Shown: positions 17,720-27,245, numbered from the stretch's first letter. The stretch is DNA of 64,000 bases from Anaerolineales bacterium (GCA_020634855.1 JACKAU010000004.1:558001-622000); one strand, 5' to 3'. A program made the numbers and translations. The notes: generated by a model from the letters alone, not told the origin.

Positions 17720-18926
17720 AGTAGTTTTCAATTCTAACTTATCACATTATTAGTGATACCGAGAATGGAGATAAACTGGTCACAAGATAAAGAGCGAAAA
17801 AAGTTCATAATGACCAGACATTTTTGATGCAAGGTATCATAAGCTTTGGAACGCAACAACTTGTCCCGCAGCACCCGCCATAAGCGTTCAATGCCATTGA
17901 GATTGGGCGAATAGGTTGGTAAAGGAACAAACTCAATTTGCTCTTGATGAGCTTTAAGAAAATCGATGGTTGCGGCTGAACGATGAGCCGGAGCATTATC
18001 ACCGATCACAAAGATAAAATAATCTGGGAAAGTGTCCATCAAATGCTCCAGATGAAAACAGAATTGACAGGAGGCTTTCTGGTCATAGATTTCATAAAGA
18101 CCTTGACCACTGAAAGGGTCAGTTGAGCCAAACAAGTAACAAACCTCATCAAGGCCGGGACCGGCGATCCTGACTTGTTGACCTAAAAGCTGTAAGCCTT
18201 TGGTTTTGAGATCAGGACACAAATGAATATCAGTTTCATCCATCATCACCAGCAGCGCTTTTGGGGTGTAACCCCGACTTGCTCAACATAAAATCGGCTA
18301 TCGGCTTGACTTAAGGTGCCATTTGCCCCTTTTTTTTCAAATCGTCAACCCGTTGGCGTTTGATTTGATACTCGGGGTCAGGTGAGGTAATTGACAGTTT
18401 GGCCCGTCCCGAAGTGTAACCTACTCGCCGCAAATGGTTCCAAATCGTACTGATGGTCACCTTAATCTGTAAATAGTCGGCTATGTAGTTTTGGATTAAT
18501 TCATAACTCCAATTTTGGTCAGGGGTATCCAGTTTCTCAAATGAACTGGGCGGTTGGGATAAAATATCTTCCCAATATCCTTTGCCGTAAGCTTTTAGTT
18601 TTTCTTCCGGCTTACCCCGTGGTTTTCTTTGCAAACCCTTAAAGCCCTTAGCTTGGAACTTTTTGATAATCGTTCTGACCGTCTGGGGATGCAATCCCAA
18701 CAACCGTCCAATTTGGGGTACACTTTTGCCTTGGTCAGAAAATTCGATGATTTTTAAGTCTAGATAGACCAATGTACTTTGACTTTTGGCTTGTTTTAAT
18801 CGTTCCTGTAATTCTTGTAATTCGCTTTCATTCAGTTTTATTTTTAACATTTGGGGAGCACCTCTTACTTTTTCGCTAAGGTTAACCCTCAAATCCTTTT
18901 TTTATAAGTTAGTTTTGAAAATTACT
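17720..18926 (-). mobile_element. IS630-family insertion sequence, copy 2 (different subgroup)
   Basis: The ends are inverted repeats: AGTAGTTTTCAATTCTAACTTAT (17720 inward) and AGTAATTTTCAAAACTAACTTAT (18926 inward), flanked by TA at 17718-17719 and 18927-18928. The total is 1207 bp. The transposase is unrelated in detail to copy 1. The eight bases TAGAAATT at 18927-18934 equal those at 17433-17440 inside ISAs1 copy 1, so this element probably jumped into the other ISAs1 copy. Confidence 0.82.
17734..18892 (-). pseudogene. IS630-family transposase, frameshifted
   Basis: The N-terminal frame (18892-18311) holds a HTH_29-like DNA-binding part (FSDQGKSVPQIGRLLGLHPQTVRTIIKKF) and a second winged-helix part. 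At A8 followed by G (18337-18330, slippery A-AAA-AAG) a -1 shift gives a short middle stretch, ANGTLSQADSRFYVEQVGVTP. A second -1 shift near 18250 leads to the DDE domain, VMMDETDIHLCP, FVIGDNAPAHRS and YSPNLNGIERLWRVLRDKL. The first shift has the form of a programmed site; the second looks like a lost base, so this copy is likely dead. Confidence 0.8.
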
Positions 18927-18955
18927 TAGAAATTAGACGTTATCGGAAATAACGA

Positions 18956-19836
18956 TTAAGAAATAAAATCAAAGAGATTGAACTGTTCAAAAGAATGACG
19001 ATGACGAACGCGGAGATTGTACAAGCCGCAGGCAATCTCCATCACTTGATCGTCGAAACCAGCAAGATGATTGCGAAAGGTGTCTTTAAGAATACGACAC
19101 CGTTTAATCCCGCAAATGATATTTTCAACCGTGATACGAGCGCTGGCAACGACAGCGTTGAGAAAACGGTCACAAAGGTCTAATTGACCGCCACGCGGTT
19201 TCTTTTTAGGTTGATAGATAATGACATCTTCCGGCGCATAGCCCTGGAAACCGGTGTCTTGTAGCAGTTGTGAACAGCGCGGAAAGGGGTAGCCTTCTTC
19301 ATCGCAAATCCGTTTCTCGTGACGTTTGCCGGGATAGGTTTGGCTCAAATAACAAACCGTCCGACTGACGGCATGGGTAATGACATTGTTGGTCAAGGTA
19401 TGGGCTTTTTTTTACCGCTGTAATATTCTTTTTGCGCAATATTGTCCTTAGGCCGCTGTCGTCTGCGTTCAGTCCCATCAATGGTGAATTCCAACAAGTC
19501 GTATTCAGCCAGAACTTGCTCAAGCGTAGCTAGCTCTCGTTCTGGTAAAAGCGCTTTTTCTTTTAACGCCACCTGGAGGATGGGCGTCAGTCGTTGGATC
19601 CAATCGTTGGCTTGACCTTGGCTCATCCCAAATAAGGTGCCTTGTACTTCTTGCAGCGGGTATATTTTGAAGTAGAGCAGAATGAAGAGCAACATATTTT
19701 CCGGGCTTTTTAGAGTTGGTTTGCGTCCCCGCCTATTTTACGTTGGCGGGCTTTGGCCGTCGCTCGTTTTTCAACATCGGTCTGCCAACATTTCTTAAAG
19801 GTTGTCAGCAACTCATCGAATTCTTCTACTGTCAAA
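18956..19836 (-). pseudogene. IS5-like (DDE_Tnp_4) transposase, broken
   Basis: The start lies on the far side of the inserted element (MLTYKLKKRNRVDF, 21371-21326). After it the frame resumes with LTVEEFDELLTTFKKCW. One base is missing in a G run near 19732 (KIGG to GRKPTLKSPENM). Then comes the HTH region MSQGQANDWIQRLTPIL and the catalytic FTIDGTERRRQRP. A -1 shift at A8 (19413-19406, A-AAA-AAG) leads into KKKAHTLTNNVITH, LLQDTGFQGY and VENIICGIKRCRI, which carry the remaining Asp and Glu. The insertion and the lost base make it inactive. Confidence 0.8.
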
Positions 19837-21325
19837 CTTGTCACCTTATTTTTGTGCAAAAGTAGCGGGTTTCTACCCAGTTGGTGCAAATACAAGGGGT
19901 TTCTACTGAGCAGAAATGTACCTTTCCAAACAAATAATCAGGTCTTTGGAATTTTTCATTAGAGTTAGTAACTCAACGGATTTGAGTTGATTGTTCTCAA
20001 CGACCAAGCGGCCGGGCACGTTAAGCAAATCACGGACAATGCGCTTTAAGCCATAATTTTCAAAGCGAGAGCCGACCAAGGCTTTATGGTGAAAGTCGGC
20101 TAACAGATTGTGAGCTAAATCGGTCAAGAGAATATAGCCGAGTTGACCGGTAAAAGACTGTTTGCGGCGAGTAGCCAGATTAAGTCCAGATTTGTCTTGA
20201 CGAAATTGTTCTACCTCAGCCCCACCTCTACGGTGGTAAAAGTCCAGAAAATAGCCTTTAGAGGGGGCAATTGTAAGGTGCTGAGATAGTAGCTGTGTCG
20301 CCATTTGTCATCTTTGAGCCGACGTCTGACAAAGACCCGGATGGGGCATCCATAATCGACCGACGGCGGAACTTCGGCCAGCCACCAATCATCGTAAGCA
20401 TCCCACCGTTGGGCTTGCTGAGCTAACTTGGCCGCCCGAAAATGAGATAGCCCTTTGGCGATCACATGATAACCACGAGCCAGGAGCCATTTGATATGCT
20501 CATCAGTGCCCGCTCCGCCATCCATGCGCCAAACTGTCCGTTTGCGTTGCCGTTCATCTAACTCTAATGAACTTTCTATGGCTAAGACGGCCGGTTGAAA
20601 ACAGTGGACGGTATGTTGATTGCCGGGATAGAGTTCTGACCATAGGGTTTCGCGGTATTTTATGGCGCTCACTCGGGCCAATTGACGGCCAGTTACGTTT
20701 TTTTTAGCAAAATAGCCTTTGTGGCTCTCTTGCGCCTTTTTACCACAGGGCAGACCGCTTAGGTCAAAGTCTAAATAGAGATGGCCTCGCCAGTCATGGT
20801 TCACCGTTTGTCCCTGTTGATGCAGAATTTGGGTCACGGCTTGCCGGAGTTGCTCAATGTTCATTAGAGTTAGCGCATCTAGGGTCCGCGATAGCCCCGA
20901 CTGATCGGCAAACCGAGGCCAATCGCACAACTGAGCCAACTGTATTTCCGGTTTTAGCTTCAGGTTGACCTCTGAGATCGTTTCACAACCGGCTAAGATG
21001 CTCACTAAGACTTGCTCCACCTTGTCGTTTGGACTGAAATCGCCTGATTTCATTGATATCCTGACTTGATCCAGCGATTTTAAGACCTGATTTTGTTGGT
21101 AATGAGCTAACAATACGCCTAAGACAGCATATTGCGTATTGACCATTTCTGTGGTCAGACCAAATTCGATAGCCATGAGTTTAGCCTCCTGTTGGCATAA
21201 CTCTAATGAACTTTTTTTTTTTCTCCAATCTGACCTTTTTGTTCTATTTTCCGGAGTAGCAATGCCTCCTGTTTGCACTAACCTAGTAGCAACACCTTCT
21301 GTTTGCACAAAAATATGGTGTCAAG
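19837..21325 (-). mobile_element. IS1380-like insertion sequence inside the IS5-like element
   Basis: The 24-bp ends CTTGTCACCTTATTTTTGTG... (19837 inward) and CTTGACACCATATTTTTGTG... (21325 inward) match at 22 of 24 positions. Inside each end is a second, related unit of the form GTAGAAACCCCTTGTATTTGCAC / GTAGCAATGCCTCCTGTTTGC, so the ends hold two tandem, inverted copies of a GTAGCAAC..TTTGCAC motif. Length is 1489 bp. No clear target duplication was found. Confidence 0.75.
19903..21176 (-). pseudogene. IS1380/IS4-superfamily DDE transposase, frameshifted
   Basis: The likely start is ATG 21176 (MAIEFGLTTEMVNTQYAVLG). The catalytic region reads LYLDFDLSGLPCGKKAQES and VWRMDGGAGTDEHIKWLLARGY. 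The frame shifts near 20275, after RHSYYLSTL, into TIAPSKGYFLDFYHRRGGAEVEQFRQDKSGLNLA, which holds the conserved Y-R-Glu of the third catalytic acid. One lost base separates the two, so it is a recent pseudogene. Family assignment rests on domain pattern only. Confidence 0.7.
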
Positions 21326-21437
21326 GCTAGAAATCTACCCGGTTTCTTTTTTTTAGTTTGTAGGTCAGCATTTTTCTCCTCTTTCCTTTCTTTTTCTGCT
21401 GACCATTTTATTCTTTTTTTTATTTCCGATAATGTCT

Positions 21438-21695
21438 ATTGTTCAAACCAACTTTGTTTCTCTTTTCCAAATTGGGATACTTCTGTCCAAGTATCCGCCC
21501 CAGCGATAATGGCACATAAGGCGATGGTAATAATATCTATCAGTTGATGGTGTACCAGATATTCAACCCGAGGGTCTGCCATCTCATCAAAATATTCCTC
21601 TATACTTGCTGTTGGGTTTTTGTTCATCTCATCCTCCCTTTGTTTCTTGTGAAGGATAATTTTACTTCAACTCCTTTGAGTATGCGATTGCCCTA
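21438..21695 (-). mobile_element. ISAs1-family copy 2, truncated end
   Basis: This stretch equals 17438-17695 of copy 1 except one base (21659 A against 17659 T). It contains the transposase N terminus (start 21627) and the outer inverted repeat. It begins at the ATT target duplication of the IS5-like element; only 8 further bases of it (TAGAAATT, 18927-18934) can be recognised on the other side. The rest of the copy is lost. Confidence 0.85.
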
Positions 21696-22282
21696 CCAGT
21701 GAGCTGCAAATCGGTGTGTTCCGTCAGCAATTCAAAACCGACCTCTAAATCGGGGACACTAGCCGGAGCCAGTTCGAAATCTAAAATGACCCCGCTGATG
21801 GTCACCAATAAATGGAGTTTGTAGCCAAAAAAAGTTTGTTTTTTGGAAGAGACTTTACCGAAATCGGCGCCATAGGCTGGCCATTCCCCGGTTGAACTGG
21901 GCACAAGATGGAACTGGACCGCTGGAATGGGCAAACTATCAATCACACATTGTTTTGCTTGGGCTACATCCAGCCAGCTTAATCCGATCCGTCTGATCAG
22001 ATTGAAAGTGTACATCAACTTACGCCGGCGGCGATTAAACCGACTTTGCGAAGGGATAATGGGAAACAAATCTCGATAGTCCTTAAAGTTGCTGAGTAAA
22101 TCAGTTTCTAAATCCCAGCCTTTGCATTCGCCGATTAAGGTCATCGCAATCAACTCACTATTACTACACTCTGGGTCTGGACCAGGTCGTCTGAGCAAAG
22201 GCTCGAGCTGTTGGCAAATGTCATCGACTATCACATACATCGCTAGACAAAAATCAGCAAACTCGTTTATAATCACGGCCAA
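21696..22282 (-). pseudogene. IS982-type transposase, N-terminal two thirds
   Basis: The frame starts at ATG 22282 (MAVIINEFADFCLAMYVIVDDICQQL) and runs through the family pattern LIAMTLIGECKGWDLETDLL, FNRRRRKL, VIDSLPIPAVQF, FFGYKLHLLVTISGVILDFELAPAS to HTDLQLTG. There it is cut by ISAs1 copy 2. Its C-terminal end is at 16369-16482. The terminal repeats of the IS982-type element were not identified; its right edge should lie near 22340-22400, next to the broken cydA. Confidence 0.82.
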
Positions 22283-22375
22283 GTTCTCCTGTCTGGTTTA
22301 GTTTGGTTGATGCTTACTTTTACCACACAGGGGAACTTTTTATCAATTCTTATCTAGCATAAGGCCCTAATAGTA

Positions 22376-23046
22376 TCACCCTAACCGCAGCACACGGGGG
22401 GGTGTGCTAGTCGGCGTCCAACCGGTGGAATTCGCCACATAGGGCAGGATCACGGTGAACAGCAGTAGCGCCAGAAACCAGCGCGATTTCTCTAAGCGGT
22501 TGCGCCACCACAGCAGAATACCCACCAACGCAATCAGGCTCATCAGCATGCCAAAGCCGACCATCGCCCGGAAACTCCAGTAGATCAGCCAGATCATGGG
22601 CGGGACATAGTTGGCGTCCGGACCGTAGGTGTTGGCATATCGCTCATGGTAGAATGCGTTGAGATCGTTGATGCCGGGCACCATCCCACCAAAGGAGTCG
22701 TAGGTTAGGAAGCTTAATAAGGAAGGGATGCGAATGTTGATCAGCGTCGTGCGGGAGGCTTCATCACCAACCTGAAAGAAGGACAGGGCGGTTGGCGACT
22801 CGGCCTCCCACAGCCCCTCCGCAGCGGCCAGCTTCATCGGCTGTTTGTCCAGCATGAACTGGCCGGATAGGTGGCCCACGCCCATCGTGATCATCACCGA
22901 GGCCAGACTGAATATCAGCCCCATACGGAGGGAGCGTGAAAACATGAGATGCTCGGCCGGGGAGTTTCGGCGCAGCAGTCGGTAGCTGCTAATGGCGATC
23001 ATAAAAATCTGGATGGTGGCGAGATGCAGTGGGAAGATACATAGTA
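22376..23046 (-). pseudogene. cydA: Cytochrome bd oxidase subunit I, internal fragment
   Basis: About 220 residues of CydA are readable: FPLHLATIQIFMIAISSYRLLRR, the quinol-loop motif QPMKLAAAEGLWEAE with the Lys and Glu that line the quinol site, and YWSFRAMVGFGMLM, which contains the heme b558 methionine. The first third (heme ligands His19 and His186 in the E. coli numbering) is absent upstream of 23046, and the protein ends at NSTGW instead of continuing to GRQPW. No cydB is nearby. The break on the left coincides with the IS nest. Bases 23047-23268 hold no gene that I recognise. Confidence 0.82.
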
Positions 23047-23268
23047 AATGTAGTCAAAAATAAGGCGTTGTAAACCGGCTAAGCAGCTAGACTTGCCTTG
23101 GCTACCAAACCAGTCGGCCGACCTGGTCAGTTGGCTAAGGCTTACAAGGAGTAAAGCCGAAGAAGCCCGCCTGCAACGTGGGATTTCTATTCGACCGGCC
23201 ATCGAATCAGAGGGGGCGGTCATTCTTGGTATCTACAATTCCAGTTCTTAACCGGGGCGCAAACTCGC

Positions 23269-26256
23269 TCAACTCAGCGCGAGGGCGATGGCTTGTTCGG
23301 TGGTCATCGTCGCGCCTTTCGACCATTCCAGTTCAAAGGCCACATCCCCAAGCCGGGCGCGCAGCCGGGTCAAAGCGTCCTCGTTATACTTCTGGGCAAC
23401 TTGTTCGAGTGGCGCGCCGAGGCGAACCCGCAAGGTAGCGGCGGCCGCCCAGAGTTGCACGGCGCGTTCGTAGCGTGCTTCGTCTTCGTTGACCTGGGCG
23501 AGCGATTCAAATGAGTAGGCATAGCCTCGGCGCAGGCCCAAATGGTGGCGAATGCGCAGCGATTCGCACAGTAATTCCCTGGCGTTCGCATATTCCCCCA
23601 TCATTTGAGCGGTTTCTCCCAGGTTATGCATGGCCAAGGCGACGCCGCGCTGGTAACCTAGCGACTGATAGATATCCCGGCATTCGAGCAATGCCTGTCG
23701 GCTGGCCGCATATTCGTGGATTTCCGACAAGTCTGCGCCCAGCAGGTTGAGGGCCGTGGCGAGTTCAAACGGGCTGTCCAGTTCGCGCCACAGCGCCACG
23801 CTGGCAAGGTCATACGGAATGGCCGCTTCAATTTCATCCGTCGTATAGGCAATATTGATCGCCAGTAACTGCTTGCCTTTGGCCATCCCGGCCGTATAGG
23901 CCATCTGCTCGGCCATTTGCAGCGCTGCTTCGATCTGCGGTTGCAACTGCGTGAGTTCGCCGGCGTAGCGAGCCAGGTCGCAATACATTAACCGGGCGTC
24001 GATCTCCCCCCGCTGATCGCCAAGCTGCCGAAACAACGCCTGCGCTTGCCGGGCGCACGGCAACCCATACTCAAAATCGGAGATCGCTGAGGATAGCTCG
24101 GCCGCCGCCAGCAGGGCTTGCGCCCGCCGGATCGAAACCGATCCCTCGGTTGCCTCCAAAGCGCGTTGCAGCCAGCGGCGTCCTTCCTGGAAAAATCCAC
24201 CCAGTTCCCAAAACTTCAGGTTCGTGCCCAACCGGGCCACTAAGGCCAGCGCCTGCTCGTGATCATGAGCAACCAACCATTCGAACGCGCGTCGCAGGTT
24301 ATCGTGGTCGGCCTGGACGGTGCGTAGCCGCTCGGGCAGCGTCTGCCCGGTCCGGTTCTCGACCGTTCGGGAGACGAGCTGCCCATAGTAGCGGGCATGC
24401 CGTTCCAGCGCAGCCGCCTCCTCATCGCAGCCGCGTAGCTGCTCCTGGGCAAATTGGCGGATGGTCTCGTGCATACCGTAGCGCCGGCGCTCGGCATCAG
24501 CTCCAAAGACCACCAGCGAGTGATCGACCAGCTCGGCCAGAACCTCGGCGCATGGCTCCCCCGGCGCGACCGCCTCGGCGGCTTCGAGTGTCCACCCACC
24601 AGCAAAGACGGCTAATCGGCGCAAGACCGAACGCGCCTGATGGCTCAAGAGGCCGTAGGACCAGTCAATTAGGGTCTGCAACGTGCGCTGGCGCGGTATG
24701 GTTTCGCCCGCCCGCCGATTCAGCCAGGCGAAACGTTGGTCCAGCCGCTCGGCAATGGCTTCGACGGGCAGGGCGCGAGCTTGCGCGGCAGCGATTTCGA
24801 TGGCCAAGGGGATGCCGTCGAGCTGCTGGCAGATCCGAGCGACCGCCAGAACATTGGCGTCGGTCAGCATGAAATGCAGCAGTGCTTGCGCGGCGCGGTT
24901 TGTAAACAACTGAATCGAGTCAAAGCGCAGCGAGTCCGCCACCGTGAGCTGTTCCGGGCCATTGATGTCGGGGGTGGCCAAGGGTCCCAAACGGACCACG
25001 TGCTCCTCGGCCAGGTGAAGCGGGATGCGGCTCGTGGACAGGACCGTCAGCCCCTCGGCCTCACGGCAGAGCGTTTGGACCAGTCCCGCGCACGCTTTCA
25101 CCAGATGTTCGCAATTGTCCAGCACCAGGAGTACGGTCTTATCGCGCAGGTAATCCACAATGACGCCGGTGGAGGAGCGACCGGTATTGGTCGGCAACCC
25201 CAGCGCCGCCGCGACCGCGTCGTCCACAGCGCTTCCATCGGCCACGCCCGTCAATTCAACAAAGCAGATGTCAAAGGCGAAAACGCCGGCCATGCGGTGG
25301 GCCACCTCGATGGCCAGGCGCGTCTTGCCGACGCCGCCGGGGCCGGCCACGGTCACCAGCCTGACCGTTCGGCGCGACAGCAGATCGACCAGGCGCGCGG
25401 ATTCCGGCTGGCGGCCAAAAAAACGCGTCAGAACGGGCGGTAGGGTCGCCTGCGTCGAAGGCGACTCGAGCGGCGCGAGGGCGCGGATCTGTTCGGCCAG
25501 CGTAATGGTTTCAACCGCCGGGGCCAGGCCCAGCTCGGTGGCCAGCACCCGGCGGCAGGTTTCGTAGGCATCCAGGGCGGCGCTGCGCTGATCGGCGCGG
25601 GCCAGCACCCGCATCAATTGCCGATAGGCGGCTTCGCTCAGTGGGTCGTATTCGAGCCAACGGCGGATGGCGCGTTCGGCTTCGGCCAGTTGGCCGGCGC
25701 GTTCGTGAAAGGCCGCCAACTGTTCCAGCGCCGACGTTATCTGCATGCGGTAGTGTTCGCGCTGCATCAGGAGCCAGTCGTCGAACTGCAAGCAGTTGCC
25801 GAGCGAGAATTCGTCCAAAAAATCACCGCGCACCAAATCGAGCGCCTGGGTCAGCCGGGCGGCGCATTCGGCGCAAGCGTGGGGGTCGGGGTGCGGATGG
25901 CGGCGGCAGGCCTCAAGCAAGGCGCGAAAGCGGGCCACATCCAGGTCGTGATCGCTGAGCGGGTTGAAGCCCAAGGCGAGTCGATCGCCGATTAGGTAGG
26001 GTTGCTCGTCGGCATCGCTTGCGCCCAGCGCTTTCTGAAGCTTGGCCCAGGTGACGCGGAGATTGTTTTGCGCCGCCGCTGTCGGCAAGTCGGGCCACAG
26101 CAAGCCCAGCAAAAATTCACGGCTGTGGGCGTGATCCGACTCGATCAGGAGATAGGCCAGCAGCCCGATCGCCTTGCGGTTGGTGAGGGTGATCGCTCCC
26201 CGTTGGCTATGCTCGATCTGCAAGCGACCGAGTAAAGAAAAAATTAATCCAGTCAA
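23269..26256 (-). CDS. BTAD / NB-ARC / TPR transcriptional regulator (AfsR/SARP-like)
   Basis: A 995-aa cytoplasmic STAND regulator. Residues 1-95 form an OmpR-type winged helix (LTNRKAIGLLAYLLIES, LLWPDLPTAAAQNNLRVTWAKLQ). A BTAD helical domain covers about 100-250 (YRMQITSALEQLAAFHERAG). NB-ARC follows with Walker A VTVAGPGGVGKTRLA (about 298-312), Walker B VLLVLDNCEHL, sensor LSTSRIPL and GIPLAIEIAAA. TPR-like repeats (about 640-960) end the protein. The only good start is TTG 26256, just before the winged helix, with GGGA upstream; a stop codon lies 9 codons further up. It is divergent from the MBG-domain gene and probably binds the shared 105-base region. Confidence 0.9.
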   Translation of the reverse strand: MTGLIFSLLGRLQIEHSQRGAITLTNRKAIGLLAYLLIESDHAHSREFLLGLLWPDLPTAAAQNNLRVTWAKLQKALGASDADEQPYLIGDRLALGFNPLSDHDLDVARFRALLEACRRHPHPDPHACAECAARLTQALDLVRGDFLDEFSLGNCLQFDDWLLMQREHYRMQITSALEQLAAFHERAGQLAEAERAIRRWLEYDPLSEAAYRQLMRVLARADQRSAALDAYETCRRVLATELGLAPAVETITLAEQIRALAPLESPSTQATLPPVLTRFFGRQPESARLVDLLSRRTVRLVTVAGPGGVGKTRLAIEVAHRMAGVFAFDICFVELTGVADGSAVDDAVAAALGLPTNTGRSSTGVIVDYLRDKTVLLVLDNCEHLVKACAGLVQTLCREAEGLTVLSTSRIPLHLAEEHVVRLGPLATPDINGPEQLTVADSLRFDSIQLFTNRAAQALLHFMLTDANVLAVARICQQLDGIPLAIEIAAAQARALPVEAIAERLDQRFAWLNRRAGETIPRQRTLQTLIDWSYGLLSHQARSVLRRLAVFAGGWTLEAAEAVAPGEPCAEVLAELVDHSLVVFGADAERRRYGMHETIRQFAQEQLRGCDEEAAALERHARYYGQLVSRTVENRTGQTLPERLRTVQADHDNLRRAFEWLVAHDHEQALALVARLGTNLKFWELGGFFQEGRRWLQRALEATEGSVSIRRAQALLAAAELSSAISDFEYGLPCARQAQALFRQLGDQRGEIDARLMYCDLARYAGELTQLQPQIEAALQMAEQMAYTAGMAKGKQLLAINIAYTTDEIEAAIPYDLASVALWRELDSPFELATALNLLGADLSEIHEYAASRQALLECRDIYQSLGYQRGVALAMHNLGETAQMMGEYANARELLCESLRIRHHLGLRRGYAYSFESLAQVNEDEARYERAVQLWAAAATLRVRLGAPLEQVAQKYNEDALTRLRARLGDVAFELEWSKGATMTTEQAIALALS

Positions 26257-26347
26257 GATCGTCCCAGATAATGATGAATTAATGGCGTGTCATTAAAGTA
26301 CCGGAGTATAGCACAATGAATGAAAAACACCATCTGTTCCAATAACA
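26233..26347. promoter_or_regulatory. Divergent control region, copy A
   Basis: This region, which includes the first codons of the BTAD regulator, recurs at 32172-32285. Shared blocks include TAATGATGAATTAATGGCG, TATAGCACAA and GTTCCAATAAC. The MBG gene starts at 26361 after AGGAG (26349-26353). Conservation in two non-coding places suggests protein binding sites, most simply for the regulator itself. Confidence 0.65.
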
Positions 26348-26360
26348 CAGGAGTACGGCA

Positions 26361-27245
26361 ATGCACAGACCAAGACGCACCACCCTGGTAGCCTTGCTGG
26401 TGTTGGTGCTAACGCTGGCCGACAGCTTCGGCCCGATCACTGTTACGGCCGGCAACGAGGTCGGCAGCGCCACTCAGGGCGTTACGTTCGAAAGCGCTCC
26501 GGCCACGCTGACGATTACGGCAGACGACAAGACGCGCGCCTATGGCCAGGCCAACCCGGCCCTGACCTACAGCGTCAGCGGCCTGGTGAATGGCGATACG
26601 GCCGAGACCGTGCTGACGGGGGCGCTGGCAACCACGGCCACCGCCGGCAGCCCGCCGGGCAGTTACGCCATCATCCAGGGCAGCTTAGCCGCCAACGCCA
26701 ACTATACGATCAGTTTCACCGGCGCTACCCTGACGGTCATCGCCGCCGCCGATAATGCACACACTATCTATTTGCCATTGGTCATAAAGAAGTCCTCGAG
26801 CGCAACGCCTGCGCCCATCAACACCCCCATCCACACGCCGACGCCGACAGCCACGCCAACGGACACTGCGACGCCAACCAGCACGCCGACATCCACACCG
26901 ACGGACACCGCGACACCAACCAGCACACCGACGGCGACCAGCACGCCGACGCCGATTCCGCCGGCAAGCATCACGGTCTATAACACCGGCGCGTTCTTTG
27001 CCCAATACTTCGTGTCGTACAATCTTCCCGGCGCGCCGGGGCAGAGCCAATCGAGCGGTGTTTTCAACATCAATCAGGGCGTCACACTAACAATTCCCGG
27101 TAATGCGACGAACGTCGGCGTCTTAGTTCAGTATTACACCGGTATAACCGGCTGGCAAACGGCCTGCACTCGCTCGTATGCGCAAGCCACAGACGCCGTC
27201 ATTATTGTCAGCGGCTCGATTTACAGTGCAAGCTGCACGGGGTAG
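26361..27245 (+). CDS. Secreted protein: signal peptide, MBG domain, Thr-Pro-rich linker, unknown C-terminal domain
   Basis: A 294-aa exported protein. A signal-like segment (TTLVALLVLVLTLADSFGPI) comes first. Residues about 48-125 are one MBG-type domain (LTITADDKTRAYGQANPALTYSVSG, GSYAIIQGSLAANANYTISF), found in surface and adhesin-like proteins. A short hydrophobic patch (IYLPLVIKK) and a Thr-Pro-rich linker of about 50 residues (TPTPTATPTDTATPT) lead to a 90-residue C-terminal domain (ITVYNTGAFFAQYFVSYN ... IYSASCTG) that looks like a beta-sandwich with a Cys pair; I do not recognise it. It is divergent from the BTAD regulator and 44 bases before an ABM gene. Confidence 0.78.
   Translation: MHRPRRTTLVALLVLVLTLADSFGPITVTAGNEVGSATQGVTFESAPATLTITADDKTRAYGQANPALTYSVSGLVNGDTAETVLTGALATTATAGSPPGSYAIIQGSLAANANYTISFTGATLTVIAAADNAHTIYLPLVIKKSSSATPAPINTPIHTPTPTATPTDTATPTSTPTSTPTDTATPTSTPTATSTPTPIPPASITVYNTGAFFAQYFVSYNLPGAPGQSQSSGVFNINQGVTLTIPGNATNVGVLVQYYTGITGWQTACTRSYAQATDAVIIVSGSIYSASCTG

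Larger units (their letters stand above)
18935..21437 (-). mobile_element. IS5-like element split by an IS1380-like element
   Basis: Outer inverted repeats AGACGTTATCGGAAATAA (18935-18952) and the complement of AGACATTATCGGAAATAA (21437-21420) differ at one base. Both are flanked by ATT (18932-18934 and 21438-21440), a 3-bp target duplication as in the IS1031/ISL2 groups. The target is an ISAs1 copy: TAGAAATT on the left continues exactly into ATTGTTCAAACC on the right, as in the intact ISAs1 at 17433. The interior is interrupted by 19837-21325. Confidence 0.82.

Noticed and set aside
15171..22340. Composite transposon carrying passenger genes
   Set aside because: Between the IS copies only other IS sequences are found; no passenger gene is present.
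24150..25567. Plus-strand frames of up to 240 codons opposite the BTAD regulator
   Set aside because: Shadow of the 995-codon gene; composition is Arg/Ala/Pro-rich and without domains.
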